In this document: positions 17,939-26,420 of the stretch, in pieces
Layout: each line of letters starts with the position of its first letter
Numbering within the stretch: the stretch's first letter is position 1
Assembly (NCBI GenBank): GCA_013792075.1
Contig: VMSR01000019.1
Coordinates: forward strand, 1 to 45,803
Direction: 5' to 3'
DNA length: 45,803 nt
DNA from: Desulfobacula sp.
GTDB taxonomy: Bacteria > Desulfobacterota > Desulfobacteria > Desulfobacterales > Desulfobacteraceae
The notes under the pieces: model-generated
What the model was told of the DNA's origin: nothing
The model's input: only the letters and a program-made list of their open reading frames with translations
Databases searched by the model: none
Made by a program: the position numbers and the translations under genes

Positions 17939-17992
17939 GCACACAAATCAACAGGGTTCTGTTGGGGTATACATAAGCACAGGAGAGAGATT

Positions 17993-20791
17993 ATGTCTTT
18001 ATCAAGTTCATTATTTACAGGCACCAGCGGTTTGAAAAACATGGGCAATGCCTTGCAGGTTACGGGTAACAATATTGCCAATTTAAATACGGTTGGTTTT
18101 AAAAAGGGCAGGTCGACCTTTGCAGACACCTTGTACGAGAATGTGGCAACCCAAGGTGGCACCGATCAGGTCGGTCGGGGTATGGCCGTGGGGGATGTTT
18201 CCCAGAATTTTGCCCAGGGCTCTTTTGAGTCCACCGGAAATACGACAGATCTCTCCATCGGCGGTGACGGTTTTTTTGTTGTGCGCCAGTCAAACGCTGC
18301 CAATACATTCTATACACGGGCGGGAAATTTTCATTTCAATAAATCCGGCGAGCTTGTAAACCCGGAAGGATATGTTGTCCAGGGATGGGGACTTGATGAA
18401 GAGACAGGAGATGATGTGGGCTCCATCAATGATATCATATTGAAGGCATTCACAAACCCTCCCAAAACAAGTACAAAAATTACGGCCATAACCAATCTGG
18501 ATGCGGATGCCTTAAGTAAATCAGTAGTTCTCTCCAATAACTGGGACAGCGGGGCGGATGTCTTTTTAGCCAATAACAATTATGAATACCAGACAGTGGT
18601 AAAAGTTTATGACGCCCTGGGAAGCACCCATGATGTGTCCATCTATTATGATAAAAAATCAGGCACCGAGTGGGAGTATATTGTTACCTGTAATCCTGAA
18701 GAGGATCAGAGAAATTCGGTCCAGGGAACAGACAGCAGGGGGCTGCTGGCAAGGGGAACCATTTTGTTCAGCCAGAGCAGCGGTGATATTCTTGATTTGA
18801 CAATGAGCGAGTTCACCGGCCGTCTGGGAAATTTCAAGGCCAACGGGGTCAATACAAAAAGCAATATTAATTATGAAATTGTAAATTTCGACCAGTTGGC
18901 CTCGGACGGCTATGGGTTTAATTTCAAGTTTGACGGTTCTTCATGGAATTTTGTGGATACCAATAATGACGGCGTGATTCAGGCGACCGAGAAACCGGCC
19001 AACTATGCATTTGCCACAATTGTATATTCAGACAATCAGGAAATCCGTCTTGTTATGAATCAGACATCTCCCACCCAGACGGATCCGGACCTCATCATAA
19101 AGCTTGCCCAGCCCGCCGTGGCAACCGATTCTTTCGGCTTTGACATAAACGACCCCAATGATCTCCATGTACAGGGCATTGAAGGAACCCGGTATTTTGG
19201 GGACACTGCCGATGCAAATACAACCCTGGAAATTAACGACCCCAGTGTGATGACAACTGACTCCGCAGGACTTGGTATTATCTGGAATCCTTCTGTAAAC
19301 GGTACCGGGAAATGGTTCTGGAGCAATCCGCTGGTTGCCCAGGCGGCAGGGACCCTGGTGTCAGAGACCATCGTCAATGCCTCGGGAACGGCATTTACAG
19401 CGGCCACCTCAGCCGCCACGATGATAATCCGGAATGCCAAAGAGCTGTCCATGGTTGCATCAAATATAAATCTGAGGTATGACGCCACGGGTTGGGATTG
19501 GAATGATGCTGTCAAGGCGGCGGATTTCACCAACACCTTTACTTTTGCCAGCTCGAATGATCCTTCCATGAAAGTTGTGTCAGCAGGGTCCGAGGGCGCC
19601 CTTGCAACGACAGGAACTCCGAAATTGTTCTGGAGTGGAACCGCCTGGTCTCTTACGTCGGCAGGTGCGACGGTGACCAATGCGACAATCGGCAATGCCA
19701 CCCTGGATATCCATAGTTCCAGCAGCTCGTCAACGGCCATCTTTGATATCTGGTATAACGATTCAGCAGGAGCATCCACCATTCAATATACCTTTGGGTC
19801 CAACGTGACAACCGCTGCCGGACAATCCATTGCCTTTATCATGGATCCGACGCCCAAGGCGGAGTACTCTGCCGCGGTTCTGACCACGTCCGCCTCCGGC
19901 CTCCTGGCCTTTAATATTGATTTCAACGGGGACAATATCAACGATATCACCTTTATTCCGACCGCTGCCGGCGCAGTAATTGCCGCTGGTTGGAATTTTA
20001 CCTTTAATGTGAATCCGGATATCCCGCCGGCAGAATACGCAAAAGCCACTTTAAAAGGAGATCAGAAGCAGGTTCTTATTGACCTTGACGGGTCGGGAAA
20101 TGAATCCGACAAGGATGATATCCGATTTGTATTTGATGATTCCTTGAAATTTGGGAGCAGCACCCATCCGTATACCGACCGAAGTGAAATTGACTTTGAC
20201 ATCCTCGGCTCCACCGCCTGGACCCAAATAGATAAAAACGATATAGAACAAACCGGGTATTATAGTTTTGGAGCCGATTTTCTGGGAGGCGATTACGGGA
20301 CCACCCGAACGGCGATACAGCTTGATTTTGGCACCCGGTATACCGGGACAAATTTTGAAAATGATTCCCTGTCCACCACCCAATACGCAAAGTCTTCGTC
20401 CACGGTATTTCAGGATGCAAACGGGTATTCAGCCGGAGATCTCCAGGGGGTTGACGTGGCATCGGATGGTGTTCTCACCGGGATCTATTCCAACGGGCAG
20501 CTGATTCCGCTTTTCAGGGTCGGCCTGGCCAAATTTTTAAACAACTTTGGATTGAGAAACGCGGGTGGGAACCTGTTTAGTGAAACCCGTGAAAGCGGTG
20601 GCGCCATCACCAATAAGCCCGGGGAAAACGGTTTGGGCACCATCTCTCCCAATTCCCTTGAAATGTCCAATGTTGACATCTCCGAAGAGTTTGTCGCTCT
20701 GATTACCAATCAGCGGGGATTCCAGGCCAACTCCAAAACAATCACCACGGTTGATGATATGATGTCCACGGTTATTCAGATGAAACGATAG
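17993..20791 (+). CDS. flgE: Flagellar hook protein FlgE, enlarged (932 aa)
   Basis: Both conserved ends are present. The N-terminus has the D0 helix LFTGTSGLKNMGNALQVTGN, then NIANLNTVGFKKGR. The C-terminus reads NVDISEEFVALITNQRGFQ and SKTITTVDDMMSTVIQMKR. The 932-residue length is about twice the enteric protein; the extra sequence is a central Thr/Ser/Ala-rich, beta-rich insertion. It includes a D643-F-N-G-D...D acidic loop and a D706-K-D-D-I-R-F segment resembling one in FlgK here. FlgE polymerises into the hook; the insertions would be displayed on its outer surface. A strong terminator follows the gene. Confidence 0.95.
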   Translation: MSLSSSLFTGTSGLKNMGNALQVTGNNIANLNTVGFKKGRSTFADTLYENVATQGGTDQVGRGMAVGDVSQNFAQGSFESTGNTTDLSIGGDGFFVVRQSNAANTFYTRAGNFHFNKSGELVNPEGYVVQGWGLDEETGDDVGSINDIILKAFTNPPKTSTKITAITNLDADALSKSVVLSNNWDSGADVFLANNNYEYQTVVKVYDALGSTHDVSIYYDKKSGTEWEYIVTCNPEEDQRNSVQGTDSRGLLARGTILFSQSSGDILDLTMSEFTGRLGNFKANGVNTKSNINYEIVNFDQLASDGYGFNFKFDGSSWNFVDTNNDGVIQATEKPANYAFATIVYSDNQEIRLVMNQTSPTQTDPDLIIKLAQPAVATDSFGFDINDPNDLHVQGIEGTRYFGDTADANTTLEINDPSVMTTDSAGLGIIWNPSVNGTGKWFWSNPLVAQAAGTLVSETIVNASGTAFTAATSAATMIIRNAKELSMVASNINLRYDATGWDWNDAVKAADFTNTFTFASSNDPSMKVVSAGSEGALATTGTPKLFWSGTAWSLTSAGATVTNATIGNATLDIHSSSSSSTAIFDIWYNDSAGASTIQYTFGSNVTTAAGQSIAFIMDPTPKAEYSAAVLTTSASGLLAFNIDFNGDNINDITFIPTAAGAVIAAGWNFTFNVNPDIPPAEYAKATLKGDQKQVLIDLDGSGNESDKDDIRFVFDDSLKFGSSTHPYTDRSEIDFDILGSTAWTQIDKNDIEQTGYYSFGADFLGGDYGTTRTAIQLDFGTRYTGTNFENDSLSTTQYAKSSSTVFQDANGYSAGDLQGVDVASDGVLTGIYSNGQLIPLFRVGLAKFLNNFGLRNAGGNLFSETRESGGAITNKPGENGLGTISPNSLEMSNVDISEEFVALITNQRGFQANSKTITTVDDMMSTVIQMKR

Positions 20792-20859
20792 GCCATGACG
20801 GATCTGTAAGCAGTTGTCAAAATCATGACAAAAATCAGGCTTGTCTGACGCTTTTCTTA

Positions 20860-20907
20860 AAACAATCCCAGGGGAGAGGACCTAAGTTTTCTTCCCTGGG
20901 ATTGTTT
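20860..20907 (+). terminator. Rho-independent terminator after flgE
   Basis: A perfect 14-base inverted repeat, AAACAATCCCAGGG (20860-20873) and CCCTGGGATTGTTT (20894-20907), with a 20-base loop, followed by CTTTCC. It lies 68 bases after the flgE stop and upstream of the next sigma-54 promoter, so it should end the fliK-flgD-flgE transcript. Confidence 0.82.
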
Positions 20908-21004
20908 CTTTCCATAAAATATTTTGCAAATTTTTCTTACAACCCCTATAATTGCTGTCAAGTCCTGGTCTTTCCAGTGATACCTGATAAAAAGAAATCA
21001 GGCC

Positions 21005-21020
21005 TGGCATAGGGATTGCT
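21005..21020 (+). promoter_or_regulatory. Sigma-54 promoter for fliL operon
   Basis: TGGCATAGGGATTGCT is a full consensus match with correct GG/GC spacing (21006-21007 and 21018-21019). Transcription would start near 21031, about 50 bases before the proposed fliL start at 21081. Confidence 0.88.
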
Positions 21021-21080
21021 ATCCCATATATCAGGTATGTTTCAAGTTCAAATAACCAAGTGCAATATGTGGGAGATATT

Positions 21081-21695
21081 TTGACTGAAGACCTGCTAGA
21101 AGAAATGGATGGCGACGGGGAAGAGGGTTCTTTGGGCATGATGAGAGCTCAATCCCAAGCGTCAGTGGAAAAAAAATCATTTGTACAACGGTTTTCGGGG
21201 GTTAAGAAAAAACATCTTTTCATTCTGGTGGCGGGTGTTGTCCTGGTGGGCATGCTTGCAGGGGGCGCCTTCTTTTTTTTGGGGGGAACGAAAGAAAAGG
21301 TTTCCGGGCCCGGGACACAAGTTGTGGAGAAAACCAGTCAGGCTTCCCCTGATAAATCGGTGAATCCGGATATAACAGGCGAGGTTTTTTTTGAAGATAT
21401 TATCGCCCTGGAGCCCTTTGAGCGTATCCCGTTGAAGGGGAACTCTGCCATGCAATTTGTCAGTCTTGATATTTCCCTGGAATTGATTGATCACACCCAG
21501 AGAAAACAGGTGGAATCCATGCAGGAAAAAATCCGAAAAATTATCATGGGTCAGGTCAGGGAGATGGGATGGCTTGAGTTGAGAAATCCAGAGGGCAAGC
21601 TCCAATTAAAATATGATCTGCTTGGGCGGATCAATGCCCTCTTTCCCAGGGTCATGGTCAGAGATGTTTATTTTACTAACCTAATAATGCAGTGA
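21081..21695 (+). CDS. fliL: Basal body-associated protein FliL
   Basis: About 204 residues. The best start is TTG at 21081, because GGGAG at 21071-21075 is at ideal spacing; GTG codons at 21060 and 21069 are less well placed. An acidic cytoplasmic stretch of about 40 residues precedes one membrane helix (HLFILVAGVVLVGMLAGGAFFFL). The periplasmic domain has the FliL form (AMQFVSLDISLELIDHTQ, then LFPRVMVRDVYFTNLIMQ). FliL rings surround the stator and increase torque or stability. It leads the fliL-fliM-fliN-fliO-P-Q-R operon under its own sigma-54 promoter. Confidence 0.9.
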   Translation: MTEDLLEEMDGDGEEGSLGMMRAQSQASVEKKSFVQRFSGVKKKHLFILVAGVVLVGMLAGGAFFFLGGTKEKVSGPGTQVVEKTSQASPDKSVNPDITGEVFFEDIIALEPFERIPLKGNSAMQFVSLDISLELIDHTQRKQVESMQEKIRKIIMGQVREMGWLELRNPEGKLQLKYDLLGRINALFPRVMVRDVYFTNLIMQ

Positions 21696-21702
21696 TGATG
21701 CC

Positions 21703-22695
21703 ATGAGTGAAATTTTATCCCAGGACGAAGTTGACAGTCTGTTAGACGGTCTGGATTCAGGCGAGGTTGAAACAGAGAAGGATAGTGAAGTCCCCGAGTC
21801 GGTTGAGGGGATTATTTCCTATGATTTTACCAGCCAGGATAAGGTGGTCAGGGCAAGAATGCCCACCTTTGACGTGATCAATGAGCGGCTTTCCAGGGAA
21901 GTGCGCGCCACCTTGTCCTCTTTGCTGCAAACCAATGTGGATGTCAGTGCCAATCCCTTTGATACCTTGAAGTTTTCAGAATTTGTGAGAAGCCTTCCCG
22001 TGCCCACAAGCCTCCATGTTTTCAGGATGGAGCCCTTAAGGGGGCACGGCCTCGTCGTTCTCGAAAGCCAGCTGGTATACAATCTGATTGATACGTTTTT
22101 TGGCGGAGAGGCCCTTGGAAAAGCCCGTGTGGAAGGACGGGAATTCACCAGGATCGAAGAGGTCATGATTCGAAAGGCCGTGCTTGCGGTATTGAAAAAT
22201 ATTGAGGCCTCCTGGGTCCCCATTGAACCGGTAAAGGCTTCTCTCATTCGATCGGAAATGAATCCCCAGTTTACCGCCATTGTGCTGCCCACGGATCTGG
22301 TCATCGTCACCCGTTTTGAAATTGAGTTGGAACAGGCTGCCGGCAACCTGGTGGTCTGCTATCCCTATTCAATGATTGAGCCCATGCGCAATAAATTGTC
22401 CTCGGGTGTTCAAGCAGAAATAGAGGAGATCGATACCAATTGGCGCAGGATGATCAAGGAAGTCATCCTCAACTCATCCGTGGATCTTAGGATTCAGCTG
22501 GGAAAGACCGAGGTAACCGGTGAAAAAGTGCTGTATATGCAAAAAGGGGATGTGATTCAATTGGACAATGCCGCAGCCGATCCCTTGTTCTGTTTTGTGG
22601 GCGGGTTGGAAAAAATGACCGGATACATCGGCGTTCAAAGAGGATTCCAGGCATTTAAGATAGAAGAAAAAATAATAACAGATTGTGAGAATTAA
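21703..22695 (+). CDS. fliM: Flagellar motor switch protein FliM
   Basis: A 330-residue C-ring protein. It begins MSEILSQDEVDSLLDGLDSG, the conserved N-terminal motif that binds phospho-CheY in studied bacteria. The middle domain includes NPFDTLKFSEFVRSLPVPTSLHVF and the GHGLVVLESQLVYNLIDTFFGG stretch. The C-terminal domain is SpoA/FliN-like (LRIQLGKTEVTGEKVLYMQKGDVIQL). It converts CheY binding into a switch of rotation. The N-terminal motif matters in this locus because a second protein (31297-33156) carries many copies of it. Confidence 0.96.
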   Translation: MSEILSQDEVDSLLDGLDSGEVETEKDSEVPESVEGIISYDFTSQDKVVRARMPTFDVINERLSREVRATLSSLLQTNVDVSANPFDTLKFSEFVRSLPVPTSLHVFRMEPLRGHGLVVLESQLVYNLIDTFFGGEALGKARVEGREFTRIEEVMIRKAVLAVLKNIEASWVPIEPVKASLIRSEMNPQFTAIVLPTDLVIVTRFEIELEQAAGNLVVCYPYSMIEPMRNKLSSGVQAEIEEIDTNWRRMIKEVILNSSVDLRIQLGKTEVTGEKVLYMQKGDVIQLDNAAADPLFCFVGGLEKMTGYIGVQRGFQAFKIEEKIITDCEN

Positions 22696-22697
22696 AC

Positions 22698-23036
22698 ATG
22701 GTTGATGACAATACGATTGCAGAAGAGTCCGAGGAAATTGTTGGGAAAAGTGAGGAACAGGAAGCAAGGGAATTGGATTTTATCCTGGATATTCCCCTGG
22801 AGCTTTCCGTTGAACTTGGAAAAACCAGGATGCTGGTCAACGATCTTCTTCAACTGGGTCAAGGCTCTATTATTGAGCTCAATAAGCTGGCCGGTGAGCC
22901 TTTGGAGGTTTATATCAATCGGAAGCTCATTGCCCGGGGAGAAGTGGTGGTGGTCAACGAAAAATTCGGTGTTCGCCTGACCGATGTGATTACCCCCATA
23001 GATCGGGTAAAATCCCTGGCGGCCGAAGATCATTGA
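22698..23036 (+). CDS. fliN: Flagellar motor switch protein FliN
   Basis: A 112-residue SpoA-domain protein. It has the FliN core: DIPLELSVELGKTRMLVNDLL, GQGSIIELNKLAGEPLEVYIN, LIARGEVVVVNEKFGVRLTDV. FliN forms the base of the C ring and docks FliH/FliI. It starts 2 bases after fliM ends. The short acidic N-terminus has no SQxEID motif. Confidence 0.95.
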   Translation: MVDDNTIAEESEEIVGKSEEQEARELDFILDIPLELSVELGKTRMLVNDLLQLGQGSIIELNKLAGEPLEVYINRKLIARGEVVVVNEKFGVRLTDVITPIDRVKSLAAEDH

Positions 23037-23446
23037 ATCCAGACGCTGACATATGGATCGCTTTTGCACGGACCTTTGGCGTTTTGTTTATGGCCCTGGC
23101 ACTGCTGCTCCTCGTCTTTTATCTGATCCGGCGGTTTCTGGCGGCAAGGGGGAAAGAAGGAACCAGGGATCTTATTCGGGTGCTGACGGTCCATCATCTG
23201 TCTCCAAAGGAAAAGTTGGTCCTGGTAACTGTTCTGGATGAAACTATCCTCATTGGGGTTACCCCCAATCAGATCTCAAAAATTGCCGTCCTGGAAAAGC
23301 GTGCTGATATTCCCGCCCTATCAACGGGGTCGGCACCCAAAGATACGGATGCCGGGTTTTCAGCTCTTTTGAACCGGAAACTGGGACACTCATTTTCGGG
23401 ATTCAAAAAAACCACCATTGATACGGACAAGGTGAAGGATGCGTAA
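23033..23446 (+). CDS. fliO: Flagellar biosynthesis protein FliO
   Basis: A 137-residue small membrane protein. A single membrane helix (FARTFGVLFMALALLLLVFYLIRRFL) is followed by a cytoplasmic domain with RVLTVHHLSPKEKLVLVTVLDETILIGVTPNQI, typical of FliO. The proposed TTG start at 23033 overlaps the fliN stop by 4 bases; no better in-frame start precedes the helix. FliO helps assemble the FliP/FliQ/FliR gate. The next gene, fliP, overlaps its stop. Confidence 0.85.
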   Translation: MNPDADIWIAFARTFGVLFMALALLLLVFYLIRRFLAARGKEGTRDLIRVLTVHHLSPKEKLVLVTVLDETILIGVTPNQISKIAVLEKRADIPALSTGSAPKDTDAGFSALLNRKLGHSFSGFKKTTIDTDKVKDA

Positions 23447-24215
23447 AAAATTGTCAATTGACAGACGTCTGATGCAATCCGCCCTTGTCCTTTTGCTGCT
23501 GGTATTTGCCCAGGGGATTGCCCTGGCAGTTACATTCCCCATCCCTTCTCTTGAATTGAATGTAACAACGGCCACCGAGCCCGAAGAAGTTGCTGTGGTC
23601 CTTGAGATTATTGCCCTTTTAACCGTAATTTCCCTGGCACCGGCCCTTTTGATACTCATGACCCCTTTCACAAGGCTTGTGGTGGTATTCCATTTTTTGC
23701 GCCAGGCCATCGGCACCCAGTCCAGCCCCCCCAATCAGGTGGTTATCGGACTTGCCCTTTTCATGACCTTCTTTATCATCAAACCCGTTGCCCTGGAGGT
23801 GTATGATCAATCGCTCAATCCCTATCTTGAACGCAAAATTTCCTATGAGGTGGCCTTTGAAACAGCACAAAAACCCATCCGCAAATTTTTGCTGCTGAAC
23901 ACAAGGGAAAAAGATATTGCCCTGTTTGTCAAGGAAGCGGATATGAAAAAGCCCGAGACGAGGGAAGATGTCTCTTTGCTGGTGCTCATTCCGGCCTATG
24001 TGATTTCCGAGCTGAAAACCGCTTTTATCATCGGTTTTGTATTGTATATTCCGTTTCTGGTGATCGACATGGTTGTGGCATCTGTTCTGCTGGCCATGGG
24101 TATGATGATGCTGCCGCCGGTGATGATATCTTTGCCGTTTAAACTCATGCTCTTTGTTCTTGTGGACGGATGGCATTTGATTTGCGGTTCTCTAATAAAA
24201 AGCTTTGGAGTGTAG
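23439..24215 (+). CDS. fliP: Flagellar export gate protein FliP
   Basis: A 258-residue membrane protein with a cleavable N-terminal signal (SALVLLLLVFAQGIALA), as in most FliP proteins. Conserved parts include ALLILMTPFTRLVVVFHFLRQAIG, the long periplasmic loop, and the ending LPFKLMLFVLVDGWHLICGSLI. Five FliP subunits form the core of the export gate. The start overlaps fliO by 8 bases. Confidence 0.96.
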   Translation: MRKKLSIDRRLMQSALVLLLLVFAQGIALAVTFPIPSLELNVTTATEPEEVAVVLEIIALLTVISLAPALLILMTPFTRLVVVFHFLRQAIGTQSSPPNQVVIGLALFMTFFIIKPVALEVYDQSLNPYLERKISYEVAFETAQKPIRKFLLLNTREKDIALFVKEADMKKPETREDVSLLVLIPAYVISELKTAFIIGFVLYIPFLVIDMVVASVLLAMGMMMLPPVMISLPFKLMLFVLVDGWHLICGSLIKSFGV

Positions 24216-24217
24216 CC

Positions 24218-24487
24218 ATGACCCCTGAATTTGTTGTTGAATTTGCCAAAGAAGCCATCATTTTGACCATTTACCTTTCCATGCCCATGCTGGGCCTGGG
24301 ACTTGTGGCAGGGTTGATTATCAGTGTGTTCCAGGCTGTCACACAGATCCAGGAGATGACCTTGACCTTTGTTCCCAAAATTATTGCTGTTTTTCTGGGG
24401 CTTTTGTTTGCCGCCCCCTGGATGCTGGAAGAGGTCACCAGTTTTACCACCCGGGTATTTGAAAATATTCCCATGTATATCCGATAG
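24218..24487 (+). CDS. fliQ: Flagellar export gate protein FliQ
   Basis: An 89-residue protein with two membrane helices. The ATG at 24218 follows the fliP stop by 2 bases and is preceded by GGAG; an earlier in-frame ATG lies inside fliP and would add an unrelated tail. It contains LVAGLIISVFQAVTQIQEMTL and FVPKI, the FliQ signatures. FliQ wraps the FliP/FliR core of the gate. Confidence 0.95.
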   Translation: MTPEFVVEFAKEAIILTIYLSMPMLGLGLVAGLIISVFQAVTQIQEMTLTFVPKIIAVFLGLLFAAPWMLEEVTSFTTRVFENIPMYIR

Positions 24488-24499
24488 AAAGGCTTTTCC

Positions 24500-25288
24500 A
24501 TGGAAATCCTCAACGTTATAGATCCGGTGCAGTTCAGGACCTATATGCTGGTTTTGTTGAGGGTGAGCATCTTTCTGCTCATGTTTCCCATTTTTTCATC
24601 CGCTGTCTTTCCCGCCACCCTGAAAATGGGATTTGCCATGGTCATGTCCCTTCTCTTTTATTCTGTTGTTCCCGTGGACCTGACACGGTTTCCCCTGGAT
24701 GTCATCTCCACGGGAATTTTAATCATGGCCGAAGCAATGGTCGGCCTTACCCTGGGCCTTTGCCTGAGAATCTTTTTCGGATCGGTTCAGCTGGCAGGAC
24801 AGGTGATCGGTTTTCAAATGGGGTTTTCCATGATCAATGTGGTGGATCCCCAGAGCGGTACCGATGTGTCCATAATGGATCAATTGGGGTATTGGGTTTG
24901 CGTGGTGGTCTTTCTTGTCTTAAACGGCCACCACATCATTATTTCCGCCATGATCGATAGTTTCCAGCTGGTTCCGGTGGGGGTTTTTATAATGAAAAAA
25001 GTTTTGCTGGTAAAGCTTTTGGATCTGGCCGGCGGCCTTTTCATAGTTGCCATAAAAATAGGGGCTCCGGTGATCGCCGCCCTTTTTTTTGTCAGTGTGG
25101 GGTTTGGGCTGGTTTCAAAATTTGCCCCCCAGATGAATGTCATGATTGTGGCCTTTCCTTTGAAGATCGTGGCCGGTCTTTTCCTTTTTGGCCTGACCCT
25201 TGAAATCATCGTTATCATGACCCGGGACTATGTGGATGGATTTAAAAAATTGTTAATGTACCTGTTGTTTTTTGCAGGGGGTGGGTGA
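24500..25288 (+). CDS. fliR: Flagellar export gate protein FliR
   Basis: A 262-residue polytopic membrane protein with FliR features. These include VLLRVSIFLLMFPIFSS near the start, MAEAMVGLTLGLCLRIFFGSVQLAGQVIGFQMGFSM in the middle, and FAPQMNVMIVAFPLKIVAGL near the end. FliR supplies one subunit to the gate and connects to FlhB, whose gene follows after 3 bases. Confidence 0.95.
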   Translation: MEILNVIDPVQFRTYMLVLLRVSIFLLMFPIFSSAVFPATLKMGFAMVMSLLFYSVVPVDLTRFPLDVISTGILIMAEAMVGLTLGLCLRIFFGSVQLAGQVIGFQMGFSMINVVDPQSGTDVSIMDQLGYWVCVVVFLVLNGHHIIISAMIDSFQLVPVGVFIMKKVLLVKLLDLAGGLFIVAIKIGAPVIAALFFVSVGFGLVSKFAPQMNVMIVAFPLKIVAGLFLFGLTLEIIVIMTRDYVDGFKKLLMYLLFFAGGG

Positions 25289-25291
25289 TAG

Positions 25292-26362
25292 ATGGCTGAA
25301 GATCCGGAAAGTGGCGGAGAGAAATCAGAAGATGCGTCGTCGCGTAAGCTGGGCAAGGCCCGTGAAGAAGGACAGGTTGCCAAAAGCAATGAAATCCCAT
25401 CGGTTTTTGTTCTCATGGGCGGTGTGGTTGCCCTGTGGGCGTCGGCCTTTTATATTTACAACAACATCCTTGAGGTCTTTCACTATAATTTTAATTTTAC
25501 GCGCATTCCTGATTTTACCCGGTTTGAAATGGTACATCTTTTGGCCTTCCATGGGTGGAAAATGCTGCTGATGTGCCTGCCGCTTTTTGCCGGTGTCTAT
25601 GTGGTTGCACTTCTTTCAAATGTGGCACAGGTGGGGTTTGCCATCTCCTGGAAAGCCGTTGAACCCAAATTCTCAAAATTGAATCCCATTAATGGGTTTA
25701 AACAAAAGTTTTCCTCCCGGGCCGTGGTGGAAATGGTAAAGAACCTGGTCAAGATCGGAGTGATCTCACTGGTGGCCTATTACGCCATCAAGGGAGATCT
25801 TGATAATATCACCCGATTGTATGATAATTCCATCGGCCAGATCCTGCTGTTTATGTTGAAAATTTCCTTCTGGATTTTTATTAAGGTCTGCCTGATTATG
25901 ATGGTGGTGGCCCTGTTGGATTATGCCTACCAGAAATGGAAATTTTTGGAAGACCAGAAAATGACCAAGAAAGAGGTCAAAGATGAGACAAAACAGACAG
26001 AAGGGGACCCCATCGTCAAGTCAAGAATCCGCCAGCTCCAGCATGAAGCAGCCCGTAAACGCATGATGGCGGATGTACCCAAGGCAGATGTAGTGGTGAC
26101 CAATCCGACCCGGCTTGCCGTGGCCCTGAAATATGACGGGAAAACCATGGATGCCCCCCGGGTTGTGGCAAAGGGGGCTGGGGCTGTGGCAAAAAATATC
26201 CGCAAAATTGCAAGGGAAAATAATGTTCCCCTGGTGGAAGACAAACAATTGGCCCGGAATTTGTATAGTCATGTAGACATTGGGGGGGAAGTCCCCATTG
26301 AATATTACCAGGCAGTAGCGGAATTGCTGGCCTATGTGTACAAACTGAAGAACAGCCAATGA
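25292..26362 (+). CDS. flhB: Export gate and substrate-switch protein FlhB
   Basis: A 356-residue protein. It opens with SRKLGKAREEGQVAKSNEI, has four membrane helices, then a cytoplasmic domain containing KSRIRQLQHEAARKRMM. FlhB normally self-cleaves at an NPTH motif when the hook is complete. Here the site reads N271-P272-T273-R274 (codons 26102-26113), so Asn and Pro are kept but His is replaced by Arg. The downstream half (LAVALKYDGKTMDAPRVVAKG) is normal. A second, free-standing FlhB C-terminal domain is encoded at 35123. Confidence 0.95.
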   Translation: MAEDPESGGEKSEDASSRKLGKAREEGQVAKSNEIPSVFVLMGGVVALWASAFYIYNNILEVFHYNFNFTRIPDFTRFEMVHLLAFHGWKMLLMCLPLFAGVYVVALLSNVAQVGFAISWKAVEPKFSKLNPINGFKQKFSSRAVVEMVKNLVKIGVISLVAYYAIKGDLDNITRLYDNSIGQILLFMLKISFWIFIKVCLIMMVVALLDYAYQKWKFLEDQKMTKKEVKDETKQTEGDPIVKSRIRQLQHEAARKRMMADVPKADVVVTNPTRLAVALKYDGKTMDAPRVVAKGAGAVAKNIRKIARENNVPLVEDKQLARNLYSHVDIGGEVPIEYYQAVAELLAYVYKLKNSQ

Positions 26363-26376
26363 TCGATTATTGACAT

Positions 26377-26401
26377 ATTTTTGACGCTGGATGTCAAAAA
26401 T
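26377..26401. repeat. Inverted repeat before flhA
   Basis: Perfect 9-base arms, ATTTTTGAC (26377-26385) and GTCAAAAAT (26393-26401), separate 7 bases in the 58-base flhB-flhA gap. The stem is AT-rich and would be a weak hairpin, so a protein-binding site is as likely as an RNA structure. No promoter consensus is evident beside it. Confidence 0.5.
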
Positions 26402-26420
26402 GATGCAACAAGGGGTGTGA

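Noticed and set aside
19060-19782. 240-codon - strand frame
   Set aside because: Antisense to the flgE insertion; low complexity and no recognisable protein features.
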